Assembly (NCBI GenBank): GCA_950106755.1
Contig: OX467087.1
Location: 13,458,047 to 13,522,046, forward strand
Source of the DNA: Climacium dendroides
Lineage: Eukaryota; Streptophyta; Bryopsida; Hypnales; Climaciaceae
Direction: 5' to 3'
Length of the DNA stretch: 64,000 nt
In this document: piece by piece, positions 1 through 11,245 of the stretch
How the letters are laid out: each line of letters opens with the position of its first letter
How positions within the stretch are numbered: the first letter of the stretch is position 1
Position numbers and translations under genes: made by a program
The notes under the pieces: model-generated
What the model was told of the DNA's origin: nothing
Seen by the model: only the letters and a program-made list of their open reading frames with translations
Database searches by the model: none

Positions 1-1287
1 ACCTATGAGTTCCTAGCGTGAAACTACCCCTAAAACACCCTCCCTCAGTTGTAGATTCCTCTTATTGATAAGTTTAGTTCTTATTCGGAAATACCTAAAC
101 TAATAATAAAGTTCGTTTGAAGGGAGGTCTTTTTAAATAGGGTTGTCTCTAATTAGAATACTATTAGGCCAAATAAGTCATTGCAACCAAAAACACAAAA
201 AGAAAGTGTTCTTTAACCATCTAAAACTATCATTATTCCTCACTTGGTAACACTAATTCCAGAATTTGGCCACAATTCCTCTTAATGGCCACAAGGGTTA
301 AGAAATCATCCAAATTGGTTCTTTCAATCTTTAATCTTTAAGTCTTTCTCCAAATTGGATGCATTAGCACCACAACGTGACAGAACCTTGTCTTCTAAAT
401 TGGTCTTTTCAGCTTCTAGCTACCAAATGGATCTTGTTAGTCTTGTTCATCACATTAGCATCCTCTCTCACCGACTCGAGACTTACACCTCTATTTTAAT
501 TTTGTCTCCAACTTGGGTAGCATTACATCTCCAATTAACAACCAAATTTTATTCTTTTACAGAATAGACCTTTCTTACAATCCAACTCGGTTTTGCTTCT
601 CTTAATTTTTTTAATTAACTAACAACCTCCTTAACCAACTCGGAATTGACATAAACTATCACTACTCTCAGTAATCAACACCAAATCGGAATTAAACTCC
701 CACAACACTCAATCTGATAACTCCCAATTCGGACTCAAACAGCCAAGCAAATTATAACAGAACTCATGATGTGGATCATTTTATAAACACCAAACAATTC
801 CATTAAAATGCTCCTGATGTGGATCATTTTATAAACACCAAACAATTCCATTAAAATACTCCCAATTCGACCTCATACAATCTGTCGTCAGAACATTCAC
901 CAACTTCCAATTCGGACTTTAAAATAACAAATCAAAACATAACCAGAATCCGACTTAGAATAAATTAACACAGTTTCAATTAACCAAACATCCCAACTTG
1001 GATCACATCATTGGTCAAACTTTGCTTCCAAATTGGAATTTAACTCCATACATGCAAATAGACCATACCCACACATGACACCAATTCCGCTTGAACAAAA
1101 TTTATTATAATACTAAATTGGTGAGTAAATCACCGTTTACAATTTTTATATGTTTCTTAAAACTACTCGATCAAAGTTCTTAACATCTTGAACAATCATT
1201 TCATCTTCACTGCATACTCTCCAACTTAATCCGCCTTCCAGTCCTCCAACTAGGACTTGCACAACTTCCTTCACACAACTATTTTTA

Positions 1288-1325
<38 letters not shown>

Positions 1326-1847
1326 TCTACTTCTGTATTTGCTAGCTATTTCTTCTAGCTAACATCTGATCCACTCAGCATCCAATTTGGGTTTCAACAT
1401 CCTCTTCTAATCTCATCATTCTTCACCCGAATAGGACTAAATTCATAAAATAAATTTATGCTAGTCTACCATCTGCTTATAACATCTCACCAACTCGGAA
1501 TACTCTAAATTCTACAATTAGACGTATATCCACATCTCCATCACTTAAATTCCAAAGACTCAATCACAAATTCACATTCAAATATAAACTCAAGCACCTG
1601 TTTGACACACACTTACACACACCACCAAGCATCACCCACTTGGAAAATCACACACAATAAAACGAAAATACACGACACAAATTGGTTGGGACATGCACTG
1701 AAATTCACTCAACAAACGGTGAAGAAAAATGAGAGAAAAAAAACAACCTAATAGAAAATCAAAATCAGCAGTTGCCAAACCTCAAATTGGTTTACTAACT
1801 GCCACCGAAAAATCAACCACTTAGAACTAGGACATGGTAAACGAGTG
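1..1847. other. AT-rich non-coding stretch with short repeated motifs
   Basis: No supportable gene. The stretch is AT-rich and peppered with variants of short words such as CCAATTCGGA and CCAACTTGGAT. It holds a 48-bp tandem duplication (763-858) and a (TA)n run near 1291-1317. It may be the end of a transposable element or an intron of the decayed gene that starts being readable at about 1848, but no terminal repeat or target duplication was found. Confidence 0.5.
763..858. repeat. 48-bp tandem duplication, two copies
   Basis: Two adjacent 48-bp units start with CTC(A/C)TGATGTGGATC and differ at about two positions. Seen directly in the sequence. No coding meaning is apparent. Confidence 0.85.
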
Positions 1848-2510
1848 GAAGGCAAGAGAGAGGCAAGGAAGAAGATGCGGCAAGACGAGCTTGACCTCAA
1901 GGACAAGCAGATCAGAGAAGCGATAGCCTTGAGTTAAGAGACCAGCCTAAGGTGTGTAAAACTTGAGGAAATGGTGGCAGAACTTTTTGCTAGATCTCAA
2001 TCATAGACTGTCCCAAGCCAGATTCCAATGCCACCTCCAGTCAACTCTTCCTTGCCAATAGCATCCGCATCCCGCGATGCTGTCAATCCTTCTCATTCTC
2101 GAGTCGAGGATAAGACTGACGAAGTTCGTTCCTTTGGGGACAACTACATCGTACCGACTCCGGCGTCTCAACTGCATGCGCCTAGTCTCATGCATCGCGA
2201 TGGGCAGTTTGTGCCCATACTCAAATCTGTAAGCGTCACTCTTCCAGCACTGGATGTATTGGAGACTCAGCATTATCCTCGAGTCGAGGATATTACTGGA
2301 GTTCTTGCGTCTTCATCCGCAAGACCCTCAAGGCCTCCGAAAGTGGTCGACAAAGGTGTGATTGCAACGGGAGAGGCAACTGTATGTACAACTTCTAGGG
2401 AAGCGGGTGGAGAAGATCTTCGTGTTGATGATCAGGAGGAGGAGCTTCTTGATTACGGGGAGGTCAAAGATGACATCCACGACAACATTCTCGAGGAGGG
2501 GGAAGTTTAG
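1848..2510 (+). pseudogene. Copy A: helical and Ser/Pro-rich exon of the FCP1-like gene
   Basis: One frame can be read from about 1848 to the stop at 2510. It starts with a charged helical stretch rich in Arg, Lys, Asp and Glu (a predicted coiled coil), followed by a low-complexity Ser/Pro region and an acidic tail ending LEEGEV. Two in-frame stops (one TAA, one TAG) fall before the Met at 2028, at places where Gln would fit. Copy B has an analogous helical then Ser/Thr-rich exon at 34162-34623, also upstream of an FCP1-like domain, so this is read as an exon of the same gene family. The words CTCGAGTCGAGGAT recur at 2098 and 2279. Function of this part is unknown. Confidence 0.5.
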
Positions 2511-3060
2511 GCGGAGGCGACCGCAGTTGGTGGGGTCGATGGGTTACAAGGGGATGCATCGTAGGTATACTTGGCTGATCCATATGCGTTTATCTGAGTG
2601 TCTGTGATGTGTAGTGATTCATGTCTTACTTAGCTTGTGGAAGAGGCTGCTCTTTTGATGTGGATTCCTTGTATTGAATCAAGTTTTGTTGGCAAAAAAT
2701 CACGTTTATGATTGTTAGGTGTTGATGTAGACCTATAGGCCTACTTTCGGTGTAGAATAGTGTAGCATAGAGTATTCGTGTGAATCTATGCTTTGTTTAG
2801 TTTCACGCAAAATGTAACATCTAATCTTTGTAAATAAAATGTAAAGGACGCATTTCCGTTCTCACAGGCTTCTAATTTCAATCTTTGTTGATGTTTCGTT
2901 TGCTCAGCCTATGATTCTTAAAAGCTTGCACCATCCGAGGGCATTGAAATTGCTTCTTGACTGGAACATGCAGTCCATTGGTGGAATTCTGTGCTCCTTT
3001 TTGTTGTCTAGCTCACCTGATTCTACATTCAAACAGGTAACTCCATTTCTTTGTTGTTCT
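2511..3060 (+). other. Probable intron of copy A
   Basis: No open frame worth reporting. It lies between the helical exon and the FCP1-like exon and is T-rich like a plant intron. Exact splice sites were not fixed. Confidence 0.35.
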
Positions 3061-5045
3061 ACTTTCATCAAGTAGAATTGCACGAGGGCGGAGAGAATGT
3101 GACGGATAACGTAGAGCCCTTACCCCTGGTCAAGTAGCTCAATATTGTCTTTGATCTGAACGGCATTCTCTGTAAATGCTTGCTGAGGTTGTACGCTAAT
3201 AGTTTCAAGCTGTATTGGATGGAAGACAATGTCTTGTACCATATGATTCCAACTATCACTAGAAGAAAAAGCAGGGTTTTGTGACTGCGGTTTGCGACTG
3301 GTTTGTAGTCGTATCGGACGTTTGCGACTTGGTGATATTCTGGAGTCCGCAATCGCAGTGGACAAGTCGCATGAGTTGCACTGCAGTCGCGAGGTTGTTT
3401 GTCATTCGATAGGCAATGGAGAACTTCATCGATGAACTACTGTGACGTGGTTGCTGATGTGGAAGTTATTTCATTTATTTGTGTGCAACTGGTTTGCGAC
3501 TAATGTGCAACTGGTTTGTGATTGACATACAACTGGTGTGCAACTAGTTTGCAATTGATGTGCAACTCGTTTGCGACTAGAGTGCAACTGTTTTGCGATT
3601 GACATACAACTGGTTTGCAATTGGTGTACAACTAGTTTGCGATTGATGTGCAACTCGTTTGCGACTAGTGTGCAACTAGTTTGCGATTGACATACAACTG
3701 ATTTGCAACTAGTTTGCGATTGATGTGCAACTCGTTTGCGATTAGTGTGCAACTGGTTTGCAACTAGTTTGCGACTTGGTTATAATTTATAGAGTTGTAG
3801 ATTATAGAAATCTACAAATTGTAGAAATCTACAAAGTGTAAAAATCTACAAAATATATAAATATTAGAATTTCACTATCAAAATTCATTACACAAGAATG
3901 CTATAACTTACCATTCTTATCTGTTCAAGCTGATGGTATTCTTGACAATCGATATGGGACAATTGAATCGATTTTCAGTCATGCTCTAGTTGCATTGCAC
4001 TTGTTCTCTAGTTGTATTTGAATCGTTTTTTAGTTGCAGTGTAGTCGGGCTCTAGTTGCATTATAGTTGATTCCTAGTTGCATTTGGGTCATTTCTAAGT
4101 TGCAATCTTCTAGTTTTTAGTTGCAACCTGTAATTAGAGCGATTGCATTTTTCCACGATGGACTCTACTTCGTGGATAGCTATCCACATGGACAACTTCG
4201 ATGAATGCTGGATGTAGAATACCTCATGTCAGTTCTTCTGTTATAATATCGTAACCCTATTCTTCATTTTCTGACTACTTTGCGACTACAACTACATACA
4301 CGTGAAATTTGGTGCAAATACAGAGGGCTACAGTCGCATCTCAGTTGTATAGGACACATAGTCGCATCTCAGTGGGTTGCAACGGACACGTTTTTCTTCT
4401 AGTGTATCGTCGGGCCAAAGGCTATGTTCGTGCGACAGAATGTCTACTAGTTCCTACACGAGGTGTCGCAGATCCTAGACAGGATTGTCATATGGTCCTC
4501 TATAGTGCATCCCATTGTGGAAGTTGGTTGTACAGCATTTGTTTAGGGGAATAAAAGCCCTGTATGACGTCCTAGGTCAGGAGAAATGCAGGAGGATAGA
4601 GACCTCCAAAGAAAAATTCCTAACGCACATTTCGAAGCCGGTATTCTTGAAAGTCTTGTTTGAATGCATGTTCCACTACAAGGGCATGTGCATGACTTTC
4701 AACATGAACAACACCCTACTCATTGATGACTCTTCCAAAAAGAGCGTCTACAATGAGTTGTGGAATGCTGTGTTCTTCAATACCTAGACTCATGCGCAGT
4801 TGATAGACAACTTCCTGATGATGGAACTCCTATCCTGGCTTGCGCGCTTAGAGTCGGTGCGCGATCTGGGGCGTTTGCATGAGTTTGTAGGGGCAAACAG
4901 GATTGGTTCGGAACCCCTCACGTAGATGGACTACCAAGTGCAGTTCCTCGTGGAGGGGATGAGGATGTCTGCCAAGAATCTGGGATATTGTTTCGAGCTT
5001 CCGGGCCTCCCGTTAGCAATAGGCCCGGAGAGACACAATCCCTAG
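3061..5045 (+). pseudogene. Copy A: FCP1/NIF-phosphatase-like exon, split by a CACTA element
   Basis: 3061-3256 encodes a segment with the HAD-type motif FDLNGILCKC. After the CACTA element the frame resumes at 4408 and carries IVIWSS, then (after a frame change near 4510) YDVLGQEKC, KPVFLKVLFE, NNTLLIDDSSKK and a C-terminal part ending in NRIG. This order matches the FCP1/NIF domain (HAD phosphatases acting on phosphoserine in the RNA polymerase II tail). The first motif reads DLNG rather than the catalytic DxDG, so activity is doubtful. In-frame TAG codons sit where copy B has Trp (EKWLN) and where Gln fits. Removing the element plus one 3-bp duplication restores codon register. The gene is broken by stops, at least one frameshift and the insertion. 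Confidence 0.7.
3257..4404 (+). mobile_element. CACTA-type non-autonomous element, copy 1 (1,148 bp)
   Basis: Starts CACTAGAAGAAAAA and ends TTTTTCTTCTAGTG, a 14-bp terminal inverted repeat. It is flanked by a 3-bp duplication TAT (3254-3256 and 4405-4407), as in the EnSpm/CACTA superfamily. The left third carries many subterminal units that are variants of TTTGCGACTGG and TTTGCAACTAG; the right part carries variants of CTAGTTGCA. There is no transposase. It sits inside the FCP1-like exon of copy A. Copies 2 and 3 are at 28939-29965 and 36258-37163. Confidence 0.9.
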
Positions 5046-5256
5046 TCTTTCCTAGAGTCGTTTGTTTAGCGTTCTTTTAGGCGGCCTCGTAGGCTTGGAT
5101 TGGAAAGGAACTCACATTTTGTATTTTTGTAATTTTGTACATTCATTTAATTGTATATAATTTTAAGAGTGAAGATTTTGGCACACATGTTTGGTTATTG
5201 TATTGAGCGTTCCAATTGTCTGTTCATCTCAGTGTATGCGTTTCCTTTGCTTATGT
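5046..5256 (+). other. Probable intron/3' part of copy A
   Basis: AT-rich spacer after the FCP1-like domain. No coding signal seen. Confidence 0.3.
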
Positions 5257-5484
5257 CACTATAAGAAAATAGCATGCAACAACGTCTAAGTTGACGGATT
5301 TTTTTGTGCATCCAATGCAACATCTTCATGTTTTTATGTCTACAATTATGTCCAATGTAACATGAAGATGTTACATTGGACGTAATTGTAGACATAAAAA
5401 CATGAAGATGTTGCATTGGATGCGCAAAAAAATCCGTCAACTTAGACGCAAGAACATCCAATTAAACGCATCTTTCTTCTAGTG
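5257..5484. mobile_element. Foldback CACTA MITE, 228 bp
   Basis: Starts CACTATAAGAAAAT and ends TTTCTTCTAGTG. It is flanked by the 3-bp duplication TGT (5254-5256 and 5485-5487). The two halves are long inverted copies of each other (both contain CATGAAGATGTTGCATTGGA-like words), so a transcript would fold into a hairpin. No coding capacity. Confidence 0.85.
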
Positions 5485-5543
5485 TGTCCATTTCATCAGC
5501 AGTATAATGTGGACAGAACTTGTGTAATCTGGGCTTTTTGCAG

Positions 5544-5993
5544 GTTGGTCTTCCAAATGGAACTGAAATAGTCAAACGTCACCGGGTGGTCAGAAGCCTC
5601 CTTTCTGGGTTAGAGAAGTCGCTCTCTAAGACATCAGGTTCTTCCGGGGAGAGTACCAGACTATCCATGTTTTGGGGGCCCTACATGATACGCACGGCGG
5701 AGGACACGGCGTCCGCGGCCATTGACCTTTCAAAGGCCGATGTTGAAGATAGCGTGGTAGACTGTCCTCTAAGTTGAGGACCCGTCAAAATCCTCGTTTG
5801 CTCCTCGTCTCCACTCAAGCGAGCATCCTCGAGTCAAAGATGCCCCTTCTTGCCCCCGTCGTGGGCCGATGTTGTCACAAATCGAAAGTTCGTTCTCCCC
5901 ATCAACGACGGTACAAATCATCCTCGCCCCGAGGATAATGTGCCGATGGATTCTATAGTTCCGTTTGCGGAGCGAAGGTCGTTAAGGAAGTAA
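5544..5993 (+). pseudogene. Copy A: downstream exon, unrecognised
   Basis: The frame opens right after a good splice acceptor (TTTTGCAG, ending at about 5543) and runs to a TAA at 5991-5993, interrupted only by one TGA at 5775-5777 where Arg (CGA) would fit. The product is not recognised. It is rich in Ser, Arg and Pro and contains repeats of the PRxED type, similar to those encoded at 2098 and 2279 in the earlier exon. This supports it belonging to the same gene. Weak ORFs continue to 6459 (6214-6459), also unrecognised. Confidence 0.4.
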
Positions 5994-6459
5994 TTGGCTT
6001 GCCGAATCATGCAAGGGTTCACAAGTGGGGGCTCGCAGTGCACCTCATTTGCCTCAACTCGAGGATAATGGGCCCTTGTTCCCGCGCAATGTTGGACGGT
6101 GAACGTTACTTTCCTCGCACATTCTATTTCAGTGGACGATCGTGAGAGAATAGTAGCAGTCGATAAGCTCTAAATCAATTAGAAATGCACGTTCGTACAT
6201 AAACTATGTTGATATGCCACTACCACGAACGACACCTCGAGGATCGAGGTCCATGTCTTCCTCCAAATTACCTCCACGCAGGCGTGAAGCAAAGCACAAG
6301 GATAGTACCTCTCCACGTATGGACTTCAGTAGTGGCGCGGAATATCCAAGTGCGTTGTACTATTCCTCACGATGTGAGGATATTTATAGAGGCATGGCAA
6401 GGCTGAAGGTGTTGGAGGCGCTAGAGGCGGCCAAGAACGATTGTACAGGCTACAAATGA

Positions 6460-6906
6460 CGTTTGGTCAAGCCAATTCAATTTTGGACGCCATGGCCATC
6501 AAATTGCCTAAATCCTATAAATAGCATAGTAAATAGAATACAAAAAAAAATTACTTAGAAAAGTTGAGGTTTACATGTATAGTTAGCCTCTCCGTTTCTA
6601 CACAAATTCAGAGTACCTAGTGCTCAATAGTCGTTTATGTCCAGTGACATCGTGATAGAGGCTTGAAAGTTCTTTGTGTAATTAAACTCTCAAGTAATTT
6701 GAGCTTACTGAATGCAATTGCACTCACTTTTCTATGCATTTATCACTTCCTTGCTGATCATTTTTTAGAATGTGTTCTTAGATCTTTATCGTTGTTGTGA
6801 GGTGCCCTCTATTTACCATTGGGTTCAACAACTATTCAATCAACTGAGCTTTGCACTCAGGTTTCCAATGTCTCAAAATGACCATTTTGTCTCAATTTAA
6901 CAAATA
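6460..6906. promoter_or_regulatory. Intergenic stretch with a TATA box ahead of copy B
   Basis: Mostly AT-rich with no gene. TATAAATAG at 6516-6524 is a canonical plant TATA box on the plus strand, roughly 400 bp before the readable copy-B frame. The link to copy B is inferred from position only. Confidence 0.4.
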
Positions 6907-9027
6907 AGGCCTTAGTCGACTACTGGACTCTTGCCCTCGTCCCCATGAACAAGAAGGTCAAGGATAACCTGCCACTGACTTTGACAGAGATAGTCCGGGA
7001 GGTTACTACTGGACCAAATGGTCTGATCTTCGTATGCTGCAAGACGACGGATCCAGACTAGACTGACGAGTACGTCTTCTCATACGTAGTCAACAGTCGG
7101 AAGATATCATTCTCTGTGTCCGCATACTATAGGACATTATAAAATATGGACTACCAGGAGCTGCAGAAGGATATTGAGTTGCACTTGAAGGCGAATTGGT
7201 AGAAGGCAAAGGATGGGGGGCCACTATAGTCAGTTACGCCAGCATCCAGGGTGAATGCCCTCATCAAGGGATTTGACCACATGAAGCTGTCATTGGAAAA
7301 TAAATCTCAGCGAATGAAGCCAATTATCCTTATCAAAGATTACAACAATCAGAGTGGAAGCCAAGGATCTTTCGTCATGGCCACTCCTGAGATTGGGAAA
7401 AGCTACACAAGCATGAAACAGATGGAGCGATTCAGTCGTGGTGATCCATTAAGGATGCCACACACGGCTCCACAAACTCGAAGCAAGAAGAAATCGGGCA
7501 AGAACTTGTTGGTTCCCGAAAATAGCCTAGTCTCGGAGATTGTGGACATTCCTCAGGACCTTGGCGACAACGTGAAGGAAATTGACTACAAGGAGGCATG
7601 CCGATTATATTCTAAATACTAGTTTGCGTGGACAAATTTGTACATTCCCATAATAGTATCAAAATTTGAGATTTCAATAGAGCAATTAGAGAAGCCGCCT
7701 CAAAACCTTAACATCTGTGAGATGGAAGAGCAGGGTGTGATGATTCTCTTAACTTCCTTTTGAATATGCTAGACCCAGAGAAGAAGATGATACTCTGCAC
7801 ATATCCCTAGGCAGTGACAAGGAAGCCAAAGGAGTTCGCGGAAGTGCAAGCACGAAAATTCTAGATGGTCAATGGGCAGCATTGCGTAACGGCCTCAAAA
7901 AAAATTCAGGAGATGTCCGGCATCCTCAAAGGCACTAAAGGCGAAATTCAAGATGTGGGAATGCTTCATCGTTTGGAACAAGGATGATAGTATCATCTGG
8001 AAAATCTCGACATACTATAATCGCGTCAATCATTTCCAAAATTTCATGCCAACGTGGGCGACCAACATTCTTGTGTCCAGGTACGTCTAGACAAGCATGG
8101 GGAGTCCAACACCACCAAGAGAGCCCATGGAGTTGGGGAAGATGGTCTCCACTGGAAAGAAGTCGAAGATTGATGGAAGCAATTAGAGGCTACTCGTAGT
8201 AATTGCAGCTACTTTAACTTGATTCGAGTTAACATAGATAGGATTTAGTGTTGTCTATTGATATCCACAATTTATCTCACATCAAGTAAAGGTTTTGTAG
8301 TGACCTAACTGATTCTATCGCATTGATTCTGTAGGAATTCAAGACTGCCATCAAGCTGAGGTTCTCAATGATCAACATCAAAAAGAATCAAGGCTTCTTG
8401 GGGAAGAAGAATCAGAGAGACATTGACATCCAAAATGAGATCAAGCTCACAACGGCTTCTCAGGACGTTTATGATCTCTGGGCTGAAGTCATATCTAGCC
8501 AGTTCCAAGGGGAACTCATTGATCCGGATTCCTTAATGAAGTTCAGGGACTGTAAGGGCTGGAACTCAGTCAAGGATGGTGTCATGCTCTGAGAGTTCTT
8601 CAAGTGGATTGGCAACATCACTGAGAAGGACCTCAAGAGACTTGCCCTGCATTTGTTGAACAGGATGCCTTGACGGACATACGGGTACCCGAAGGTTACC
8701 ATAAAGGCCCCAAAGTCAATGCTCCTTGATTGCTACACTACTAAGGACTGGCTGGAGAGGACAAAGAGGAAAGATGCTATCCAGATCCAACTTCACCACT
8801 TGGATCCGAAACTAAAACTATTTGATAACGAAGGGAATTCTAGGAAGAAGGCTTAGAAGGACTTTAAGTGTGCATACAACATCAACAAGGCCACCAAGAT
8901 TCCAAGAATACACTCCTGACAAGGCCGGGGGAGACCTTCTTCAACCACTCCAAATTGCCCGCCAACAAGAAGAAGACCCTTGAGGAACTCTCTCCCATCG
9001 CAAAAGAGTTCTTTAAGGTCTTCTTGG
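6907..9027 (+). pseudogene. Copy B, part 1 (5' half, up to the hAT#1 insertion)
   Basis: A frame can be followed from about 6907 to 7763 through five in-frame stops (four TAG, one TAA), most at places where Gln fits. A second block (about 7780-8078) reads in two frames and ends at a good donor (CAG|GTACGT). A third exon begins after TTCTGTAG at about 8335 and runs to the hAT#1 site; its stops are two TGA and one TAG, plus one frameshift near 8925. The final in-frame residues EFFKVFL continue in register on the far side of hAT#1 at 32748. The product is not recognised; composition is that of an ordinary charged globular protein. The last 8 bases (9020-9027) are the target duplication. Confidence 0.5.
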
Positions 9028-9440
9028 CAGGGTTGTACGGACGCTGGGACGCCCGGACGTCCAATGTCTGCGTCCGCGGGTTTTTGAGCGTCCGGGGACA
9101 TAGAAATTTCGGATTCGCGTCCGTCCAGTGGACGGGCAGTCGGACGATTCAGTGAGCCGACCGAGCGGTCGGACGGCGCAGACGGGGCCGACCGAGCGGA
9201 CGGACACGGAGCACGAGGCGAACGGAGCCGACCGAGCGGATGGACGAGGCGGACGGATGGGGCGGACGGGGCTGGCTGATTGGGTGGCCCGTTCGACCGG
9301 TCGGCAGTCCGATCGGACGGCCAATCGGACGGACCCGACGGGGCGCCCGATCGGCCGTCCGCCAGGGCGGACGGGATGGCCGTCCGCCTCATACAAAAGA
9401 GGCGGTCGGGCCGTCCGCCTCTCACTTTTACCTTCCCCCT
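9028..9440. repeat. GC-rich left terminal region of hAT#1
   Basis: Dense in CGGACG, GTCGGCC and related words, standing out sharply from the AT-rich surroundings. The outer part is similar to the inverted right end of hAT#2 (shared pattern GCGTCCGC..GGTT..GACATAG). Probably subterminal transposase-binding repeats. Long ORFs here in several frames are by-products of the base composition. The region also lies directly upstream of the kinase-like gene and may serve as its promoter. Confidence 0.7.
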
Positions 9441-9570
9441 TGCTTGCAAGAGAGAGCGGAGAAGCTTAGTGCCTTTGGGCCCTATTGTTTCCTCTCCTCA
9501 GGAGGGTAAAGGTGAAATCTTGGGGGGACCCTTGCCATTTTTTTTCTCGAATCGTGCGACATTCATCAAG

Positions 9571-11065
9571 ATGCCAAGGGCGAAGAAGAAAACGAAGTTT
9601 GTGGAGGAATCTACTGAGGCCGACATCATGGACAACCCCTCGCACACTTGTACCGCATTTTTGAGAAAATGCATTGTTGAATTCTATGAGAGAAACTACC
9701 ATGTCTCTTGACTCTAAGTATATTCGTTATCAAGAGGAGGGCATTGAGAAGTTCAAAGGCGATATAAAGGACATGATGCATGAAGCGTTGCGGGTGGGAG
9801 GGTGGTATCAAGAAATGGAAAAGAAGAATTTCACTAGTTGGTTGGACAAACGGGCGCATGATGCACTATGGAATGCGAAAGGGACCGTCGAAAAATTTGG
9901 TAAGGTTCATCGCATTGATGATGAAGCCTTCACGCACGTGATTACAAAAGTGGACATGTTCGTGAGTCGGATGAGACCATTTGCTTCAAGACGAAATAGA
10001 GGTGGATTTATGAGTTGGTGGACAACTCATGAAGGGAGAGTAAACATGCGAGTTGTATTTTGCCATTTAATAGCGCTCCCAGGAACCGCAAGGGTGATTC
10101 CACAAGATAATATTGTCCTACGCGGAGGCTATGCCACAATTCGTAGGGTGCGAATCGAAGGGTGCCCTGAACTTCAACCACATTGGGAATTTGCAGCAAA
10201 GATGTCTCTCCAAGAGGGTCGACGACCTGAGCTTGCAAAGATGGAACACCAAACTGAATCGATGGCGGTGCGGATTCCGCACGATGGAGTCATACGCTTC
10301 GTTGCAGTCCACACAAATCGGAACGAAGGCTATTCATTGTGGTGGAATGGTGGTACTTTGCGTGAAATGTTGAGAATGGATAACGATTATCAGGACAATA
10401 TCGCCATACGCATTATGTGTGACCCCAAAATTAGCGACGAGGAGGTCATTCGTGCTCATTGTCTAAAGCGATGGAGAGCAAAGCGTACGGAGCTTGCTTG
10501 GGCACTGCTGCATATTATGAATGCGGTACATGGTGCCGGACATCTTCACAACGACATTTCTCCAGACAACATCATGTTCCATTTCTCGGAAGACAAGTCA
10601 CAGGTTTTCATTGGAATTTGCGATTGGGGGATGACCACAACTAGTACAGAGCCCATGAAGTCATTGTATACATTCACATCAACAAGTGATTGGGACGAAG
10701 TTCTGAGGAGGAGGTGGTGGATCGATCCAAAGATTACATACGTACATCGAAGAGATGCAGATGTGGAGAACATACCCGTACTTACCATTAAGTCCGAAGA
10801 ATTTGCTGTTGGTCAAATAGCGAAGAGAATCAACAGTACATGTATGTCAGAGACATACTACGGTTTGCAAGGTTGTGGAAGCAAAAAACATGTGTTGTAC
10901 TTGCATCACGACTTAGCACAAGTCTTTCAAGTGTATTTGGAGAGACTTTGCGAAGATGGTCCCGATGGCCATAGTAGTTTGACGCAAGTGATTTCGCGAT
11001 TTACTTCTTCGTTTCATTGGCCTATACCGGATGAACACTTCCGCCACTTTGGAGCTGTAGTTTAA
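9571..11065 (+). pseudogene. Protein-kinase-like gene carried by hAT#1
   Basis: The likely start is the ATG at 9571 (MPRAKKK...), which runs 47 codons; the long frame of 463 codons is in another register from 9674, so one small frameshift near 9700-9712 is inferred. In the long frame there is a glycine-rich loop (RGGYATIRR, residues 151-158), a VAIK-type lysine (FAAKMS, K176), a catalytic loop HNDISPDN (H292, D294, N299) and DWG (317-319) in place of DFG. These are the core elements of a eukaryotic protein kinase fold, and the key Lys, Asp and Asn are present. The N-terminal 130 residues are not recognised. Apart from the frameshift the gene has no stop, unlike its neighbours in the element. 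The substrate is unknown. An alternative is a pseudokinase. Confidence 0.7.
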
Positions 11066-11245
11066 GTCTTTAATGATATTAATATATCATATATAAGTAA
11101 TTAACTATAGCCTATAGGTGTTTATAGTATGCACTATTCATAGAGGCAAAGACATATACTAAGTTACATGTCAATTACATAGTAGTACAGTATATACGGA
11201 TGATATACCTCAGTTTCATCACCAATGATTGGATTGATTGTGAAT

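Noticed and set aside
3480..3770. CRISPR-like array in the CACTA elements
   Set aside because: The repeats are short, degenerate, without unique spacers, and lie inside an element with CACTA ends and 3-bp duplications in a plant genome.
6907..9027. Reassignment of TAG to glutamine
   Set aside because: Many TAG fall where Gln fits, but others replace Trp, TGA also occurs at Arg or Trp sites, and the intact BURP gene and plant context point to the standard code. C-to-T decay explains all of these.
9013..9509. Several overlapping Arg/Gly/Pro-rich ORFs on both strands in GC-rich islands (also at 19226-19686, 22154-22953, 26892-27206, 32337-32922, 40644-41030, 42017-42528)
   Set aside because: Stop codons are rare in CGGACG-type repeats, so all frames stay open. 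Repetitive composition and no conserved start.
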